Shown: piece after piece, positions 1 through 9,200 of the stretch
Layout of the letters: every line of letters begins with the position of its first letter
Numbering within the stretch: position 1 is the stretch's first letter
Assembly: GCA_934490165.1 (NCBI GenBank)
Contig: CAKSTB010000015.1
Coordinates: 1-64,000 of the forward strand
Reading direction: 5' to 3'
Origin: an uncultured Ruminiclostridium sp.
GTDB taxonomy: Bacteria; Bacillota; Clostridia; Oscillospirales; Ruminococcaceae
Length of the DNA: 64,000 bases
Position numbers and translations under genes: made by a program
Notes under the pieces: generated by a model
The model's input: the letters and a program-made list of their open reading frames with translations, nothing else
What the model was told of the DNA's origin: nothing
Database searches by the model: none

Positions 1-356
1 CCCTGGTAACCGTAAATAAGGACATGTTTGATATTGAGCTGCTGTGCTCTTGACAAATCGTTGTAATATCTCTGAGCTGTGTAATCGCTAGTCCAGGCAT
101 CTTTTGACGATTGAATGCAGTAGGCTACCTGTCCATTTGGACTACCAACATTCAATTTAATTATCTGTCCGTATGAGTTTGTGTTTAGCCTGCCGTTGAA
201 GTTATACGAATAACTGTACCAGTCAACATATAACTTCTGATTTGAGCCGTCTGCAATATTCATTATTGTAGCTGCAAGTGTGTTTACGCTGATTGCAGAC
301 ATAGCAATAACGACAGCAAAAATCAAGCTCAACATTTTTTGAAGTCTGTTTTTCAT
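1..356 (-). CDS. Putative thioester-domain surface protein, N-terminal part (runs off the window)
   Basis: The frame is open from an ATG at 356 to the window edge, giving 118 residues without a stop. An AAAGGAAA ribosome-binding site precedes the ATG. Residues 1-29 form a signal peptide (KNR start, a hydrophobic LSLIFAVVIAMSAISV core, then LAA). The mature part is rich in Tyr and Asn and contains GQVAYCIQSS near residue 80. In TQXA/thioester domains of Gram-positive adhesins such a Cys forms an internal thioester with a distant Gln; the Gln-containing half would lie outside the window. The secreted nature is directly visible, the thioester assignment is inference. It is the leftmost visible gene of the element and could be an adhesin or a surface part of a transfer apparatus. 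Confidence 0.6.
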   Translation of the reverse strand, partial: MKNRLQKMLSLIFAVVIAMSAISVNTLAATIMNIADGSNQKLYVDWYSYSYNFNGRLNTNSYGQIIKLNVGSPNGQVAYCIQSSKDAWTSDYTAQRYYNDLSRAQQLNIKHVLIYGYQ

Positions 357-394
357 ACTGATTTCCTTTCTTGGTTTGTATTTGTATATATAAA

Positions 395-423
395 AAAGCA
401 GTCCTACGGGTACGGACTGCTTT
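395..423 (-). terminator. Hairpin with T-run between the lipoprotein gene and the surface-protein gene
   Basis: A perfect 10-bp stem (AAAGCAGTCC with GGACTGCTTT) encloses a 9-base loop. On the minus strand it is followed by a run of T. It lies 38 bases upstream of the surface-protein ATG, so it may be a second terminator of the upstream unit or an attenuator. Confidence 0.6.
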
Positions 424-459
424 GGATTTTCATATTTAATTAGTCTTCAGAAAAAGAAA

Positions 460-491
460 AAGAGCCTTGAATTTATACTTTCAAAGCTCTT
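460..491 (-). terminator. Rho-independent terminator of the lipoprotein gene
   Basis: Stem AAGAGC/GCTCTT continues past one mismatch into TTGAA/TTCAA. On the minus strand it is followed by TTTTTCTTTTTC. It starts 24 bases past the stop codon at 515. Confidence 0.75.
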
Positions 492-514
492 AGCATATTA
501 AATTGTGATTGGTA

Positions 515-1792
515 TCAGTAGCAAGGGAAGAATACATAAGCTGTCATATCCTGACAAGCAGTGTGAGTTTCGGGGTTTTTGACACCTTCAGATTTAAGCC
601 ATTCATAGTATTCGCTTGCAAGGCAATAGTCTACACAAGTAGCACCAAAGCCCTCTTCGTAATTAAGTAGGATATTCTCGCATAATAATGCTATCATTTC
701 TTCTTTACGAGTATACCCGCTCCATCTAAGATTAGGAATGCTCGAATTATTAGCATATACCTGTGACCAACTGCTGTCCTGATATACTTTGCCTTTGACC
801 GCACCAAAGTCAGACGGCTTACAGTAACCGTAACCGTTATCCTTTGCGTACTTTTCACAAGCCTTTAGTATATCTTCACAATCCTGCTTTGTAAATCTCC
901 ATTCGCTGTCCGGAATGTAAGTGAACGGACGTATTCCGTAAACATTATATACATCATCGTAAATTATTTCATACCTTCCGTTGTGTTTACCGAGATATTT
1001 AGAGATATAGTCTTGCAGTTGCTTTTCGTAGCTGTCGGATTCATAAGTTTCAAATATGCTTTGCATATAATTGTCAACATTATTGCGGTCTTTCTCTGTG
1101 TATTCAGTAAATCCGTAATATTCGCATAATTCGCACAAATACTGTTTACTGCCGTAACTGTAATTGCTATAGAATGAATTTGCTTCGTTCGGAGTTTCCG
1201 CTTTCTTGGCGGTGGTCGCTATCGTTGTAGTAGTCTGAGCTACCTTACTGTCGCTCAGATAATCACTGTGTATATACGCGCCGGTATCGAGCTTATAGTA
1301 GCCTGTATCGGTCTTGGCTGTGACTGTTACCTCGTCATTCACGCTGTACAGTTTAACTGTGTCAGCGCCGAGTACGGCTTTCTTACGACTGTAGCAGTCG
1401 GTGTTGACGTACTTTGTACCGCTTGCCTTGCTCTCGGTCCATTCCGGTGCTGGCTTTGTTGTAGCGGCGGTTGTTGTCGTTGCCGGCTTGGGTTTTGCTG
1501 TTGTTGTAGCTACCGTGGTAGTCTGAGCTACGGTCGTTTCAGCCGTTTTTGTTTTCTGTGGCTTTGTAGTAGCTACTGTGGTAGCAGTTGTCTGAGCTGT
1601 AGTCGTTTCAGCATTCGGCTCATCTATGCGGTCTATAACCGTTCCCGTCACTGCCGGAGCGGTAGTTGTCACTGCCGTTTCGGGCGCAGAGGACGTTGCG
1701 GAGCTGTTCGCATTATTACCTGCCGAGCAAGCACTGGTCAGTATTACGCTGATGAGGGTTATTGTTGCGAGTAGGGTGTGGGTACGTTTCAT
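515..1792 (-). CDS. SH3b lipoprotein with Thr-rich stalk
   Basis: A 425-residue exported lipoprotein. Residues 1-21 are a signal peptide ending in the lipobox LTSAC, so Cys22 should be lipidated and anchor the protein to the outer face of the membrane. Residues 30-125 are a low-complexity Thr/Ala/Lys-Pro stalk. Residues 120-185 (CYSRKKA, DEVTVTA, YYKLDTGAYIHSDYLS) resemble a bacterial SH3 domain, which usually binds peptidoglycan. A second Thr-rich linker leads to a C-terminal domain of about 200 residues, rich in Tyr, Asp and Cys, that I do not recognise. The start is set by AAAGGAGG eight bases before ATG. It could help the element's host cell contact others or remodel the wall; the exact role is unknown. 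Confidence 0.8.
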   Translation of the reverse strand: MKRTHTLLATITLISVILTSACSAGNNANSSATSSAPETAVTTTAPAVTGTVIDRIDEPNAETTTAQTTATTVATTKPQKTKTAETTVAQTTTVATTTAKPKPATTTTAATTKPAPEWTESKASGTKYVNTDCYSRKKAVLGADTVKLYSVNDEVTVTAKTDTGYYKLDTGAYIHSDYLSDSKVAQTTTTIATTAKKAETPNEANSFYSNYSYGSKQYLCELCEYYGFTEYTEKDRNNVDNYMQSIFETYESDSYEKQLQDYISKYLGKHNGRYEIIYDDVYNVYGIRPFTYIPDSEWRFTKQDCEDILKACEKYAKDNGYGYCKPSDFGAVKGKVYQDSSWSQVYANNSSIPNLRWSGYTRKEEMIALLCENILLNYEEGFGATCVDYCLASEYYEWLKSEGVKNPETHTACQDMTAYVFFPCY

Positions 1793-1829
1793 GTTGTGGT
1801 CCTCCTTTGTGGGATTTGGTAGATTGATC

Positions 1830-2633
1830 TTAACTGTTTAAGATAGCTTTTATCTGTTCTTCTGAAAGTCCGCTCTTTCTCATCTTGGCGAGGATTTCAG
1901 CTTCTTTTCTTCTTTCGCCTTCGGCTATTGCAAAGGATTTTTCGGTAGCCTCAATATGCAGTGCCTTTTCACGCATTTCGGCAAGCTCTCTTGTCTTTTC
2001 GTCTGCACTCATCTTGTGCAGTACAACTACTGCGTCCTGTATGGACTTTACACCTGTCTGCTGTAACATATCAAGTTCATCCTCCGTTTCTGCATTTATA
2101 AGTCTGAGCCATAGTTCCTGCTTGTTGTTCTTGTCAAAATTCTTTCCGATTTTCTTCAGCTCGAAGTAATGAGCTATAAAATTGTCGGTAAGAACAGAAT
2201 TGTGCTTATCTTCCCTCATTCTGAATGAAGAATGAAAATCAGACCATTCATCGAAAAGGTTGAAGTTCAGTACGTTTATCGAAATGCACTGATTGAGCTT
2301 TCCGTAATCCTCACCGCTTTTAAGCTGATTGCTGTATAGCTTTGAAAGATAGTACAGTGAACGATCTTTGTAATCGCCCTCGTCTTTGATCTGCATTTCT
2401 ACGTTTATCAGTCTGTTTCCGTCAACCGTCATTTTTATATCCATACGGCTGTACTTTTCTATAACGTTCTCCGGCATTATCTCGGAGTTCAGTACGATTA
2501 TGTTGTTTATCGACTCATACGGTATTTCAAGTATGTCCGAGAGAAACGCCTGTAATATATGCAGGTTTCCCTCATCTGTAAACAGCTTCTTGAATATTAT
2601 ATCCAGCTTTGCTTTTACTATATTTCTTGCCAT
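1830..2633 (-). CDS. Rpn-family PD-(D/E)XK nuclease / putative transposase
   Basis: A 267-residue protein of the Rpn (PF12784-like) family, common and highly copied in Clostridia. The N-terminal part (DIIFKKLFTDEGN) is typical. The PD-(D/E)XK core is visible as D65 in RMDIKM and E79-x-Q81 in NVEMQIK, so the catalytic residues are intact. The C-terminus carries the usual charged helix and a motif SEEQIKAIL. Family members cleave DNA and promote RecA-independent recombination, and some act in phage defence. The gene stands alone behind an AAAGGAG ribosome-binding site. Its place inside a mobile element agrees with the family's habits. Confidence 0.85.
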   Translation of the reverse strand: MARNIVKAKLDIIFKKLFTDEGNLHILQAFLSDILEIPYESINNIIVLNSEIMPENVIEKYSRMDIKMTVDGNRLINVEMQIKDEGDYKDRSLYYLSKLYSNQLKSGEDYGKLNQCISINVLNFNLFDEWSDFHSSFRMREDKHNSVLTDNFIAHYFELKKIGKNFDKNNKQELWLRLINAETEDELDMLQQTGVKSIQDAVVVLHKMSADEKTRELAEMREKALHIEATEKSFAIAEGERRKEAEILAKMRKSGLSEEQIKAILNS

Positions 2634-2674
2634 TTGTGCATCTCCTTTCGATTTGGCTCTATTTCCTCAAGTAT

Positions 2675-2703
2675 ATTGTACCATAAAAGCGAATAAAAGT
2701 CCA
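2675..2703 (-). promoter_or_regulatory. Possible promoter of the Rpn-family gene
   Basis: On the minus strand TGGACT (2703-2698) and TACAAT (2680-2675) are separated by 17 bases, about 40 bases upstream of the ATG. The -35 is weak. Confidence 0.45.
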
Positions 2704-2782
2704 GCGAAACTGAGCAAAAACATATACAAAATATAGTATTATATTTTGTGCGTTTTGCCGATTTTTACAAATTTGTTACATC

Positions 2783-2798
2783 GTGCTACAGGTAGCAC
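2783..2798. repeat. Interspersed palindrome, copy 1
   Basis: GTGCTACAGGTAGCAC, a perfect 7-bp inverted repeat with 2-base centre. It lies downstream of the membrane coiled-coil gene and upstream of the Rpn gene. Related copies are at 3567, 5122 and 6203. Confidence 0.8.
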
Positions 2799-2825
2799 AA
2801 AATCATTTCGATTATTTACTTTCAG

Positions 2826-2854
2826 AAAAGAAAAAAGCGGCTGAAGTCAGTCGC
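2826..2854 (-). terminator. Terminator downstream of the membrane coiled-coil gene
   Basis: On the minus strand GCGACTGA pairs with TCAGCCGC (one mismatch) and is followed by TTTTTTCTTTTC, 12 bases past the stop codon. Confidence 0.75.
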
Positions 2855-2865
2855 CTGAATAGTGT

Positions 2866-3495
2866 TTATCGTCCTAAAGAATGCGAATCGTTTTGTCGAA
2901 AGCCTCGATCAATTTTGTTTTGAAGTCTTCTAATTTCATTTTCTTGATTTTTAATTATTTGATTGAGTTCTTTATTTTCTGATTGTAATTGTTTAATCTC
3001 TTTGCACTGATCTAACCATAACTCAGCAAATCCTGATATATTCTTTAAAGACTCATTAAGTATTTTCTCATTATCAGAAAGAGAATCTTCTTTTTGTTTT
3101 TTCTGTTCGCTTTCATTTACAAGGTTATCTATACCCACTTTAATTTGAGTGTTTAATATCTCTTTAAGTTTTACTTGCTCTTCCATTAGAGCAGTATGTT
3201 GTGCAGTTAAATTAACATTTTCGCCATTTTTTACGCCGAGCTGGCTTGCTATAGAGAGCTCGCCGTCTTTTACTCCTATTTGGCAATCCTGTAATTTAAC
3301 AAGATTGTTATTTATTTTTTGGCTTTTTATTCCGTTTCTTATACAAACGCCTATCAAACCTAAAATACCAACGAATATCGTTGCGGCTGCTGCGATAATT
3401 GCACTTGATAAAGTATCCACTTTAAGCACCTCATAAAAAAGTAAATAAGTAATCCAATATGTTAAATTTGATACTGCTACTATTACAAAATACAT
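2866..3495 (-). CDS. Membrane protein with C-terminal coiled coil
   Basis: About 209 residues. Two N-terminal membrane segments are visible (residues 1-22 and roughly 28-52, the latter SSAIIAAAATIFVGILGLIGV). They are followed by a long polar region with heptad character, ending in KELNQIIKNQENEIRRLQNK, a clear coiled coil that should lie in the cytoplasm. I place the start at ATG 3495, not at the in-frame TTG one codon upstream, because AAAAGGAG is then seven bases away. I do not recognise the family; it could be an adaptor between the membrane and the element's DNA-processing proteins. A repeat palindrome lies on each side of the gene. Confidence 0.7.
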   Translation of the reverse strand: MYFVIVAVSNLTYWITYLLFYEVLKVDTLSSAIIAAAATIFVGILGLIGVCIRNGIKSQKINNNLVKLQDCQIGVKDGELSIASQLGVKNGENVNLTAQHTALMEEQVKLKEILNTQIKVGIDNLVNESEQKKQKEDSLSDNEKILNESLKNISGFAELWLDQCKEIKQLQSENKELNQIIKNQENEIRRLQNKIDRGFRQNDSHSLGR

Positions 3496-3566
3496 CAAAT
3501 TCTCCTTTTTATTATATCATTCGATTTTCACCTTGTCAAATGATTACCTGACAAAAAATTATCAGA

Positions 3567-3586
3567 TTGTGCTACCTTTAGCACAA
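3567..3586. repeat. Interspersed palindrome, copy 2
   Basis: TTGTGCTACCTTTAGCACAA, an 8-bp inverted repeat with a 4-base centre. It lies between the first SpoVG-like gene and the membrane coiled-coil gene. Related copies are at 2783, 5122 and 6203. Confidence 0.8.
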
Positions 3587-3620
3587 GATATATAGAAAAC
3601 TGCCGCCGACCGATTATCTG

Positions 3621-4211
3621 TTAACGCTTCATGCTTGTTGTGGTTGTCTGTGTTTCCTGCTGTTTATTTGCTGTAGTTGCAACATTTTTATATGCAGCTA
3701 TCACTTTGTTGTCCAGTTCATCGTGAAATTCCTTTGTAACCGGATTGGCAACATTCTTATATTCACCGGCAGAATTTTTATACTGCGGCATCTGCAAAAA
3801 CATTCCGTTTTCACCGTCAAAGACTTTTACACCAGACACGACAAAGCAATCATCCATTGTTATCTGAGCAAATCCTTTAAGATTGCTGTCAGGATTATTG
3901 TTAGGAAGAATCTTGACTTTCATAGCAATTGCTTCAGGTTCGCTTTTAATTACAGCAGTGTCATTGTTTTCATAGGCTGTCATTACAGCTTTGTTTATTG
4001 CTTTGCGCATTTCAGCGGTCACCGGATAGCAGTCGTCATAATACTGTTTATCTTTGCCGAGATGATTCGGCATAGCCACATACATTCCTTTTTCGGTTTC
4101 AATCACCTTGATACCACCAACGGCAAAGTTGCCGTTGAGCACAATAGTGGCTAACGCTTTTAACTTACTTTCCGGGTTATCAAGTTTTGTTACTCTTGTT
4201 GTTATATTCAT
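3621..4211 (-). CDS. Tandem SpoVG-domain protein
   Basis: A 196-residue protein made of two SpoVG-like units. Unit 1 (residues 1-85) has KALATIVLNGNFAVGGIKVIE, then MYVAMPNHL, YDDCYPVT and an ending helix. Unit 2 (about 98-180) repeats the pattern as LKGFAQITMDDCFVVSGVKVF, MFLQMPQYK and NVANPVT. SpoVG is a small nucleic-acid-binding regulator of about 90-100 residues; here two are fused. A short Gln/Thr tail follows. AGGAGGT six bases before the ATG supports the start. A larger homologue is encoded directly upstream at 4286-5086, so the pair probably arose by duplication. A role in regulating element genes is inference. Confidence 0.8.
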   Translation of the reverse strand: MNITTRVTKLDNPESKLKALATIVLNGNFAVGGIKVIETEKGMYVAMPNHLGKDKQYYDDCYPVTAEMRKAINKAVMTAYENNDTAVIKSEPEAIAMKVKILPNNNPDSNLKGFAQITMDDCFVVSGVKVFDGENGMFLQMPQYKNSAGEYKNVANPVTKEFHDELDNKVIAAYKNVATTANKQQETQTTTTSMKR

Positions 4212-4285
4212 ATAAGTACCTCCTGTTACGGATACAATCTACATCATATCCTGTTCTGTTGCAGTTCGGCGGCAGATTTCAAACA

Positions 4286-5086
4286 TTAAAGCTTTTGATG
4301 ACTTTTTTCTGTTTCAGATGCGGCGTTAAGAGATATTTCCCGCACTGTTTCAAAGTCTGATCTCAGAAAACATATTGTAGTTTCCCGTGCATTGATTTTA
4401 GCAGAATATTTGATATCCCGCTCAGATAGTTGCTTAATTACCTTTTGAGCAATACTATTGTTTTTAAACAGTTTGTATGCCACTTCGCCCTCAGCAGTCA
4501 GTTCTGCATGGTTAATGTTCCCGCATAAAATCTGAGTAGACAAAAGCCCATATTCTGACAGCACCTTTTCTTTGAGTAATTGCCTGAAACGGTCATTTAA
4601 CGGAACTGCCATATCGCAATAATTATCATCCCTGCTCTTGATCTTCGGCATTTCATAGTCAATAATTCCGTCACGGCAGGTTATTTTAATTCCTGAGATA
4701 ACGAAGCTGTCTGACAATCTGATTTCACCGACAGCAGGGACATCATCGCCGTATGCTTTCGTTCTATGAAGCCTGACGGTGATCTTCATATCTACAGTTG
4801 CTTTTTCTGCGGACAGAGAAGAGGAGTTACTAACATAATTTCGTATGATTGAATTTATAATATCCTCTTTAACTTCCGAACGTGTCGGAAATGCCATATC
4901 ATAGTATTTTCCGTCACTGTTACGGTTGCTTGGCATTGCTACAAACATAGCATCGTTATCATCAGTACCGATATCGATAATTCTAAATCCGTGAATAGCA
5001 ATGTTGTTATTTAAAACAATCGTGGCATACGCTTTCACCGGACTACTGTTATCTGCGCTTTTTATAACTTTCGACTGTATTTCCAT
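4286..5086 (-). CDS. Tandem SpoVG-domain protein with C-terminal extension
   Basis: A 266-residue paralogue of the gene at 3621-4211. Unit 1 (residues 1-95) contains VKAYATIVLNNNIAIHGFRII, AMFVAMPSNR and YDMAFPTRSEV. Unit 2 (about 100-180) contains VGEIRLSDSFVISGIKI, DYEMPKI and CDMAVPLNDRFRQLL. Residues 190-255 add an extra module (KVIKQLSERDIKYSAKINA, TTICFLRSDFETV) that resembles the C-terminal modules of the element's relaxase, helicase and HAD proteins. The GAGGTG ribosome-binding site is about 13 bases from the ATG, longer than usual. The SpoVG assignment is well supported by pattern; the target is unknown. Confidence 0.75.
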   Translation of the reverse strand: MEIQSKVIKSADNSSPVKAYATIVLNNNIAIHGFRIIDIGTDDNDAMFVAMPSNRNSDGKYYDMAFPTRSEVKEDIINSIIRNYVSNSSSLSAEKATVDMKITVRLHRTKAYGDDVPAVGEIRLSDSFVISGIKITCRDGIIDYEMPKIKSRDDNYCDMAVPLNDRFRQLLKEKVLSEYGLLSTQILCGNINHAELTAEGEVAYKLFKNNSIAQKVIKQLSERDIKYSAKINARETTICFLRSDFETVREISLNAASETEKSHQKL

Positions 5087-5108
5087 ATAACCGGCTTTTC
5101 ACCTCTTT

Positions 5109-6179
5109 CTACATTTTAGGTGTGCTACCTGTATCACATTTGATTGAGCGATTGCTGCTATTGACTATATTATCAAGAATTGGCTTGTAAGCAATGCTGA
5201 CTTTTGCGATTATTCGGTCGCCGGACATCTGAAGATGATAGCAAATACCTGATTGTTTCAGTTTCTCTACATCATTCTCACTGATATATGCATAATAGTA
5301 ATTCTCGTTTGCCAATTTGCAAATATCGCTGTAAACATCACCGTTGACAACATCGATCAGCTTACCTGACCATAATTCTCCGTGCAAGCCTTTGTGGTTG
5401 ATATTGTTCTTAGCTTTGACAGACGTTCCGCCAGCCTTTTGCCATTCGAGCAAGTTTTTATTATAATCATCTATCAGAATATCTTTATCGGTGAGCTGAT
5501 GACCGATAGCTTTTGACTTTGGTACATTCAGAGAAGTAAAAATTCTGTGTTCTTTATCAATGTTCGGCAGATATCTGTCTAACCATTTCTGCTTTTCTTC
5601 CAAAGAGCAGGAGTTTACAGTTGCCGATAAAATAAAAATCTCCGCCGTACTATCATTCACCAATTGTTCAATAGCGGATACGGCATTTTCAAAAGGTTTT
5701 AAATCACTGAAAAATCCTTTTTCAAACATTCGTTCAAGGTATAAATTTTCATCGTGAAACCTTGCTATTGTTCCATCCATGTCAATATAGATTTTTGTTC
5801 TTTCTTGTAATATGGGGATATTACCTGAGGCTACTTGTTCGCTAATGCTATCCAATTCATTTATAATTGCTCTTTCCCAATCATCAAGATTATCAGAAAG
5901 CGAATTTTTGCAATACTCAGAGTTCAAACGGGATATGTGCTCAAAAAATTCCTTTTCGATGCTTTTCTCACCACGAAAACCATTGAACCATTCATCAAGC
6001 AACAATTTGACAAATTTTGTGGCGAATATATTATTCATTTCTTCTCTGTCGAGTTTTTTTGACGCATACATTGCATAATCTCCAAACCATTCTGTGATAC
6101 GATCAGGTTCAGGCGTATTGTGCCTTATTTCATATCTTGCTATCAATTCGATTTTATCAACTGTGGACAACTTTTCCAT
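5109..6179 (-). CDS. HAD-family 5'(3')-deoxyribonucleotidase fusion
   Basis: A 356-residue protein. Residues 1-125 are helical with no recognised domain. Residues 128-275 match the 5'(3')-deoxyribonucleotidase (NT5C-like) branch of the HAD superfamily: D133-M-D135-G-T is the nucleophile loop, ILSATVNS holds the second motif, and DILIDDYNKN the acidic third motif. Residues 295-345 form a small module (YYYAYISENDVEKLKQSGI) that also ends the helicase and relaxase of this element. The enzyme should dephosphorylate nucleoside monophosphates. An AAAGGA site precedes the ATG. The last codons overlap a copy of the element's palindrome, so that copy is translated. Confidence 0.75.
   Translation of the reverse strand: MEKLSTVDKIELIARYEIRHNTPEPDRITEWFGDYAMYASKKLDREEMNNIFATKFVKLLLDEWFNGFRGEKSIEKEFFEHISRLNSEYCKNSLSDNLDDWERAIINELDSISEQVASGNIPILQERTKIYIDMDGTIARFHDENLYLERMFEKGFFSDLKPFENAVSAIEQLVNDSTAEIFILSATVNSCSLEEKQKWLDRYLPNIDKEHRIFTSLNVPKSKAIGHQLTDKDILIDDYNKNLLEWQKAGGTSVKAKNNINHKGLHGELWSGKLIDVVNGDVYSDICKLANENYYYAYISENDVEKLKQSGICYHLQMSGDRIIAKVSIAYKPILDNIVNSSNRSIKCDTGSTPKM
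5122..5137. repeat. Interspersed palindrome, copy 3 (inside a gene end)
   Basis: GTGCTACCTGTATCAC, one mismatch from the perfect palindrome. It overlaps the last codons of the HAD gene. See also 2783, 3567 and 6203. Confidence 0.65.
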
Positions 6180-6202
6180 ATTATAATCCTTTCTCAGTCA
6201 AG

Positions 6203-6222
6203 TTGTGCTACCTGTAGCACAA
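6203..6222. repeat. Interspersed palindrome, copy 4
   Basis: TTGTGCTACCTGTAGCACAA, a perfect 9-bp inverted repeat with a CT centre. It lies 24 bases upstream of the HAD gene's start, a suitable place for an operator. Confidence 0.8.
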
Positions 6223-6228
6223 ACAATA

Positions 6229-6252
6229 GTGCGGTGTGAAAACACACCGCAC
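6229..6252 (-). terminator. Hairpin downstream of the helicase gene
   Basis: Perfect 10-bp stem GTGCGGTGTG/CACACCGCAC with a 4-base loop, 23 bases past the helicase stop codon. The following T-run on the minus strand is poor, so it could be an RNA-stabilising hairpin. Confidence 0.6.
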
Positions 6253-6274
6253 AGCTTCATTTAATATCAGAAAA

Positions 6275-9200
6275 CTATAAAATTAAGTTTTTTGAGTTGA
6301 TAATAGCTTCTGCTTTCAATTTGTCGTCTGTAGCAACCCGAATAACCATACTACCGTCTGCTTTAGTCTGCTTTTCAAAAGGAATAGCCGCATTGTTTAA
6401 AGCATTTATCTGTTCGTCAGTAGCAGAGAAGTAGTAATAATCAGATATGCCTTTTTGATCAGATCCATTTTCTCCTGAAGAAATAAGTTTTTCAACTTCT
6501 ATCTGCCTTTTGGTCTTAGCTTTTAATTCTTCTTCCTGTGCAAAAGGCTTCTGCACTTCGACTTGGGCAGTTGCATACTGTGTCTGTATGTTCTTTAGCT
6601 CTGCCTTTGCGTTTTCAATATGTTCAGCAATACGACCTATCGCATTATCGATACGGGTTATATTACCGTTAGGATCATTACCGAGCGGTACTTTTTGAGT
6701 TGTTGCACCTTTTAATGTGATTTCATAACAATGCAATATGTCTGAACGCAATATGTCTGAACTAAACTGAAGTTCCATATCAAAACCTCTATATTTACCG
6801 ATTTTTATCGGGTTTGAGTTATTCAATTGCTTACAGGCATCTAAAATTGCTTTTCCGGCATCAGCTTTTTCCGAAATGTATTTACCATTGATTTCAATGC
6901 TGACAAAACTGTCATCAATGGGTTTCGGATGTGCTTTTGCAGTCGATAAATCCTGTTCTAATGCCTTTATAGTGTTAGTCAACGATGCAATCTTCTGAGG
7001 ATAGAATTTAATTATTTTATCCTCAAGGTTGTACTTTTCAGAAAGATAGTTAGCTTTCAGTAGCTTCAGCTTTTGTATCTGAATATCTAAATCCATCTTT
7101 TCTTTAATGTACGGATTTCCTGTTGCAAGCATTTTGATTTCTGCATACGAAAGTGCAGTTTCGTCTATATCATCAGCGGATCTTACAGGCGATTTGCTCG
7201 TCATAATCTGACTGGCGAATTTCTGTTTGCCTTCAACAAGCTGATAAAGATAAGCATCGAAAGTCTGTTCCGTAACATACCGATAGATTTCAACCTCCGG
7301 ATTTGAGTTTCCCTGACGGATAATTCTTCCGGCTCGTTGCTCAAGGTCTGACGGACGCCAGGGACAATCTACATCGTGTAGTGCAATAAGCCTGTCCTGC
7401 ACATTCGTACCGGCTCCCATCTTCTGAGTAGATCCAAGCAATACTCTGACTTCGCCTTTACGTACCTTTTGAAAAAGTTCCTTCTTCTTAACATCTGTAT
7501 CGGCTTCATGTATAAATTTAACTTCACTTTCAGGGATACCTCTCTCAATCAGTTTTTTTCTGATGTCATTATAAACGGAGAATGTGCCATCATTCTTCGG
7601 AGTAGACAGATCACAGAATATAAGTTGAGCAGATTTTTTGTCCGAATTTTCATTCCAAATCCGATATACATTATCTACGCAAGCGTTTATTTTACTACCC
7701 TCAAAATCAGGCAGCATATCATTAAGCATACGCTGATCAAGCGCAAGTTTCCTGCCGTCATTAGTAATTTTCAGCATATTGTCAACACTTGCGTCAACAT
7801 TTCCTTTGCGTACATTCTCGGCACGTTCAGCAAGTTGTGCTACCATTTCTTTTTGTATTTCTGACGGTTTGGCCGCAATATTGTGGAAGTTTGCTTTAGG
7901 CACGGGAAGTTCCAACATATCGGCTGTGCGTATATCGGCAACTTCTTTGAACATTGACATGAGTTCAGGTAAATTGAAAAACTTTGCAAACCTTGTTTTT
8001 GCTCGGTAACCCGTGCCTTCAGGTGTAAGTTCTATTGCAGTAACCGTTTCACCGAAAGTGGAAGCCCAGCTATCGAAATGCTGTAAATCGTTCTTTAAGA
8101 GCGTATCATACTGCAAATAACGCTGAATGGTGTAAAGCTCCACCATACTATTTGAGATAGGTGTGCCGGTTGCAAAAACCGTTCCACGTCCTCCGGTTAT
8201 TTCATCAAGGTATCTGCATTTCATAAACAAATCGGACGATTTCTGAGCTTCTGTCTGTGCAATGCCACCGACATTCCGCATTTTCGTATAAAGGAAAAGG
8301 TTTTTGTAGTAATGACTTTCATCGATAAATATTCTATCAACACCTAATTCCTCAAAAGTAACTACATCATCTTTGCGTGACTGATCATTGAGCTTTTCGA
8401 TTTTTTGCCTAATTGATTTTTTAGCTCTCTCAAGCTGTTTTATGGAGAAATTCTCACCACGATTACGCTTCAATTCGGCAAGACCTTCTGTTATTTCATT
8501 CTCCTGTTGCTCAAGAGAGGCTCTCTGACGTTCTATGCTCATCGGAATTTTTTCAAACTGACTATGTCCGATAATGACCGCATCGTAGTCACCCGTTGCA
8601 ATCCTGCCGCAGAATCGTTTACGGTTTTTGGTTTCGAAATCCTTTTTTGTTGCTACTAAAATGTTAGCAGACGGATAGAGCTGAAGATATTCCGAAGCCC
8701 ATTGTTCTGTAAGATGATTCGGCACAACAAACAAAGACTTGTTGCATAATCCAAGTCGCTTACTTTCTTGTGCCGCCGCCACCATTTCGAATGTCTTACC
8801 GGCACCGACAGCGTGAGCTAACAGCGTATTGCCGCCATAAAGAATATGGGCAACAGCATTTCTCTGATGTTCTCTGAGAGTGATTTCCGGATTCATCCCG
8901 CTGAATACTATATGACTTCCGTCATATTCACGAGGGCGGATTGAGTTGAATTTTTCGTTGTACAGTTTACAAAGCCTTTCTCTGCGTTCCGGATCAGCCC
9001 ATACCCAATCTTGAAAACCTTGTTTTATAAGCTCCTGCTTTGACTGTGCAATAGCAGTTTCTTTTTTATTAAGTATAGCCTTTCTGTTTCCGTCAATATC
9101 TTCAACATAATCGAATATACGCACATCCTTCAGATTCAAAGTTTCTTCGATTATTCTGTATGCATTTATACGGGCAGAACCGTATGTGTTATACGCTTTT

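Noticed and set aside
7839..7848. GTGCTACC inside the helicase gene
   Set aside because: Only one arm of the palindrome is present, so I do not count it as a copy of the interspersed repeat.
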